A stretch of DNA of 64,000 nt, from contig CM034613.1 in the NCBI GenBank assembly GCA_020091685.1, positions 9,570,474 to 9,634,473 of the forward strand, in the 5' to 3' direction. The notes under the pieces were generated by a model that was not told the DNA's origin, searched no databases, and saw only the letters and a list, made by a program, of their open reading frames with translations. The position numbers were made by a program, and so were the translations under genes. Positions 61,107 through 64,000 of this stretch are shown here, one piece after another. The DNA comes from Lutjanus erythropterus. Lineage: Eukaryota > Chordata > Actinopteri > Lutjaniformes > Lutjanidae. Every line of letters begins with the position of its first letter. Positions within the stretch are counted from its first letter, which is position 1.

Positions 61107-61575
61107 CAAAATGATCAATTGTTGGATAAAATGACAATGTAAAAGTGTGATAAATGTGTCATTGTTGCTGATGGTACTCTGTGTGCTGTTACGAGACTTG
61201 TGTGAGTAATTTGGTTTCACCTCTGAAAGACAAACATGTCTGAGGTGTTATCAACCATCACACACCTGTGGCGGCTGGACAACGGCTGAGAATCACTTAT
61301 CCATACCGAGAACAAATCTTTTCTAGTCAAATTTTTTTCAGTGCGCTGGTATCAGATCAGTTGACACACAGTGGCTCATTTCAACACACAGGTGCAGCTA
61401 CATTCTTATGACACATTCAGATCATGTCAGATTAAACTGTTACATGATAATGCTGTGCATGGGAAAGATTCACATTTAAGTGGCTTGTGAGTGTTCACGT
61501 TACGTTAGTAACTCCATATCCATTGTGTTTGGGTTTAATCACTGAACAGCTTTGGTTTGTTTACCACTGTGACAC
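61107..61575 (+). repeat. Start of third array unit (modules B and A, partial)
   Basis: At 61107-61222, ATCAATTGTTGGATAAAATG and GGTTTCACCTCT match module B. From about 61230, GACAAACATGTCTGAGGTGT, CACACCTGTGGCGGCTGGA and CATGTCAGATTAAACTGTTA match module A. It is interrupted at its right by the Tc1 element. Confidence 0.8.
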
Positions 61576-61578
61576 ACA

Positions 61579-63178
61579 CAGTATCTCACAAAGTGAGTAC
61601 ACCCTCATTCCTGCAAATATTTAATTCTATCTTTTTGGGACAACACTGAAGAAATGACACTTTGATACAATGTAAAGTAGTCAGTGTACAGCTTGTATAA
61701 CAGTGTAAATTTACTGTCCCCTCAAAATAACTCAACACACAGCCATTAATGTCTGAACTGGCAACAAAAGTGAGTACACCCCTAGGTCAAAATGTCGAAT
61801 TGAGCCCAAAGTGTCAATATTTTGTGTGTACCATTATTTTCCAGCACTGCCGTAACCCTCTTGGGCGTGGAGTTCACCAGAGCTTCACAGGTTGCCACTG
61901 GAATCCTCTTCCACTCCTCCATGATGACATCACGGAGCTGGTGGATGTTAGAGACCTTGCGCTCCTCCACCTTCCGTTTGAGTATGCCTCACAGATGCTC
62001 AATAGGGTTTAGGTCTGGAGACATGCTTGGCCGTCCATCACCTTTACCCTCAGCTTCAGCAAGGCAGTGGTCGTCTTGGAGGTGTGCTTGGGGTCGTTAT
62101 CATGTTGGAATACTGCCCTGCGGCCCAGTTTCTGAAGAGGGAATCATGTTCTGCTTCAGTATGTCACAGTACATGCTGGCATTCATGGTTCCCTCAATGA
62201 ACTGTAGCTCCCCAGTGCTGGCAGCACTCATGCAGACCCAGACCATGACACTCCAACCACCATGCTTGACTGTAGGCAAGACACACTTGTCTTTGTACTC
62301 CTCGCCTGGTTGCCGCCACACATGCTTGACACCATCTGAACCAAATAAGTTTATCTTGGTCTCATCAGACCACAGGACATGGTTCCAGTAATCCATGTCC
62401 TTAGTCTGCTTGTTCTTTAGCAAACTGTTATGGGCTTTCATGTGCATCATCTTTAGAAGAGGCTTCCTTCTGGGACGACAGCCATGCAGACCAATATGAT
62501 GCAGTGTGTGGTGTATTGTCTGAACACTGACAGGCTGACCCCCACCCCTTCAACCTCTGCAGCAATGCTGGCAGCACTCATATGTCTATTTTCCAAAGAC
62601 AACCTCTGGATATGATGCTGAGCATGTGCACTCAACTTCTGGTCGACCACGGTGAGGCCTGTTCTGAGTGGAACCTGTCCTGTTAAACCGCTGTATGGTC
62701 TTGGCCACCGTGCTGCAGCTCAGTTTCAGGGTGTTGGCAATCTTCTTATAGCCTAGGCCATCTTTATGTAGAGCAACAAGTCTTTTTCAGATCCTCAGAG
62801 AATTCTTTGCCATGAGGTGTCATGTTGAACTTCCATTGACCAGTATGAGAGCGTGTGAGAGCGATAACACCAAATTTAACACACCTGCTCCCCTTCACAC
62901 CTGAGAGCTTGTAACACTAACGAGTCACATGACCCTGGGGAGGGAAAATGGCTCATTGGGCCCAATTCTGACATTTTCACCTAGTGGTGTACTCACTTTT
63001 GTTGCCAGCAGTTTAGACATTAATGGCTGTGTGTTGAGTTATTTTGAGGAGACAGTAAATTTACACTGTTACACAAGCTGTACACTGACTACTTTACATT
63101 GTATCAAAGTGTCGTTTCTTCAGTGTTGTACCATGAAAAGATAGAATTAAATATTTGCAGAAATGTGAGGGTGTACTC
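61579..63178 (-). mobile_element. Tc1-type transposon fossil, about 1.6 kb, with long inverted repeats
   Basis: The left inverted repeat (about 61579-61795) starts CAGTATCTCACAAAGTGAGT and repeats AAGTGAGTACACCCCT near 61770. The right one (about 62965-63178) mirrors it: GTGTACTCACTTTTGTTGCC, then GTATCAAAGTGTCGTTTCTT and GAGGGTGTACTCAC. The outermost 15 or so bases on the right are missing. The left insertion point corresponds to GTGACACATA in unit 2, giving the expected TA target (now CA). Confidence 0.85.
61782..62823 (-). pseudogene. Tc1-like transposase, broken
   Basis: Reading from the minus strand, it begins MTPHGKEFSEDLKK at 62823. It shows LSAHAQHHIQRLSLENRHMS (helix-turn-helix region), DYWNHVLWSDETKINLFGSD (first catalytic Asp), VFQHDNDPKHTSK (second Asp) and SPDLNPIEHL (Glu), then VEERKVSNIHQLRDV and a short end near 61785. 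Three longer open pieces survive (62453-62650, 62100-62450, 61782-61970). Frameshifts after DLKK and near QHDN, and a stop after IEHL, show it is inactive. Confidence 0.88.
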
Positions 63179-63185
63179 ACAAAAG

Positions 63186-63962
63186 ATCAATTGTTGGATG
63201 AAATGACAATGTCAAAGTGTGATAAATGTGTCATTTTGCTGATGGTACTCTGTGTTCTGTTATGAGACTTGCGTGAGTAATTTGGTTTCACCTCTCACAT
63301 GATATTCATGGTTAATGAATTCCTCTTTTGTACATTTATACACAACCTTTATCTCAGATGTGAGCTGAAGACAAAGAACATCAAGACAAACATGTTTGAC
63401 TTGATGTCTTTCTTAACCTAATCAAGGTTTACTGAAGTCTGAGTTATGGTATGTGGAAAGGTTAGTGATAGGATGATGTCGCAGTTCTCAAAGTGCCAAC
63501 TGCAACCCAACAGGGTTGGGTGGTTCTCAGAGATGTTTTTATGGCCAACTGAATGTGACTGTGAATGTAACTTCAGTGTTTCTTTAGTAAACTGAATATC
63601 TTTGAGTTGTGGACAAAAGGAGAGATTTGAGGATGTCATCTCAGGCTTTAGGAAAAGCTGATCAATATTTTTCACCATTATTGTGAGATTTTATGGAACT
63701 GATCGATCAATTGAGAAATGACAGACAGTTTAATCACTAAGGAAATAACTATAAGTTGCAGACATAGTGTGAAGTTATTGCACTTGACCCACCTGTCTAA
63801 CAACACTAAATAGCATAACAACCCATTAATACACGTTATTCACAAGTAACTGTATTCTATTACACTTACAAAAAATAAGACAATTACATTGCATTTATAT
63901 TTAGTCTAGTAAAAAGAGGATTATTAGCAGGATGGCTATTTTAAAATAAAGCTTCACTGACC
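63186..63962 (+). repeat. Array module B, unit 3 (upstream of a presumed third protease)
   Basis: Aligns almost base for base with 38062-38780: GTTGGATGAAATGACAATGT, GGTTTCACCTCTCACATGAT, GAGGATGTCATCTCAGGCTT, TTAGTCTAGTAAAAAGAGGA and CCAATTGTTAACATTA. In unit 1 the protease start codon follows about 250 bp later, so a third gene may begin just outside the window. Confidence 0.85.
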
Positions 63963-64000
63963 AATTGTTAACATTATCTACACAGAATAACTGCTAAAAT
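63963..64000 (+). repeat. Possible start of a 26-bp minisatellite
   Basis: The last bases, GTTAACATTATCTACACAG then AATAACTGCTAAAAT, match the intron 3 minisatellite unit of copy 1 (GTTAACATTAGCTGCACAG then ACCATCCGCTAACATT at about 41831). Unit 1 has GTTAACATTAAGTAATC at this place instead. The array is cut by the window end. Confidence 0.5.

Noticed and set aside
61822..62391. 189-codon plus-strand open frame
   Set aside because: It is antisense to the Tc1 transposase, whose conserved motifs (SDETK, SPDLNPIE) read on the minus strand.

Overview
The window looks like a piece of a teleost fish genome. The support is AT-rich, intron-rich DNA with no bacterial-style gene packing, dense CA/TG microsatellites, three degraded Tc1-type DNA transposons, a hAT-type non-autonomous element with a clean 8-bp target duplication, several foldback elements, and a trypsin-like (S1) serine protease locus of a kind common in fish. 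Species cannot be named from the sequence alone.

Positions 1 to about 37,280 contain no coding region that I can support. This stretch is a repeat landscape: a foldback/tandem repeat (2151-2700), a 100-bp near-palindrome (6575-6674), a 1.2-kb C-rich degenerate minisatellite (6895-8110), a 1.26-kb element with inverted ends and an internally repetitive body (11034-12298), a 151-bp palindromic MITE-like element (25550-25700), a 775-bp hAT-like element (29841-30615), and many microsatellites. Short open frames here are low-complexity or repeat translations.

Positions 37,290 to 64,000 are a tandem array. Unit 1 and unit 2 each hold a six-exon, plus-strand serine protease gene of the prostasin/testisin/PRSS27-like group: signal peptide, trypsin fold, and a hydrophobic C-terminal tail that would suit a GPI anchor or membrane tether. 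Start codons lie at 39,029 and 52,229, exactly 13,200 bp apart. TATA boxes, splice sites, 3' UTRs and poly(A) signals correspond between copies. Sampled intron stretches look nearly identical by eye. A third unit begins at about 61,100 and runs off the window. Both visible genes carry many frameshifts, and both are called pseudogenes. Copy 1 keeps the catalytic His, Asp and Ser but has lost the Asp at the base of the specificity pocket. Copy 2 keeps that Asp but has Tyr in place of His and lacks the catalytic Ser codon. Many lesions are single-base indels, some in homopolymers, so residual assembly error must be excluded before the decay is taken at face value.

Transposons have entered the array since (or around) its duplication: a Tc1 element in intron 5 of copy 1 only, a Tc1 fragment upstream of copy 2 that is itself split by a 0.3-kb insertion, and a longer Tc1 element at the start of unit 3. 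I found no CRISPR array, tRNA, rRNA or viral gene. The best leads are the complementary active-site losses, substitutions clustered in surface loops of otherwise near-identical copies, and a 26-bp minisatellite from intron 3 that seems to reappear at the right edge of the window.
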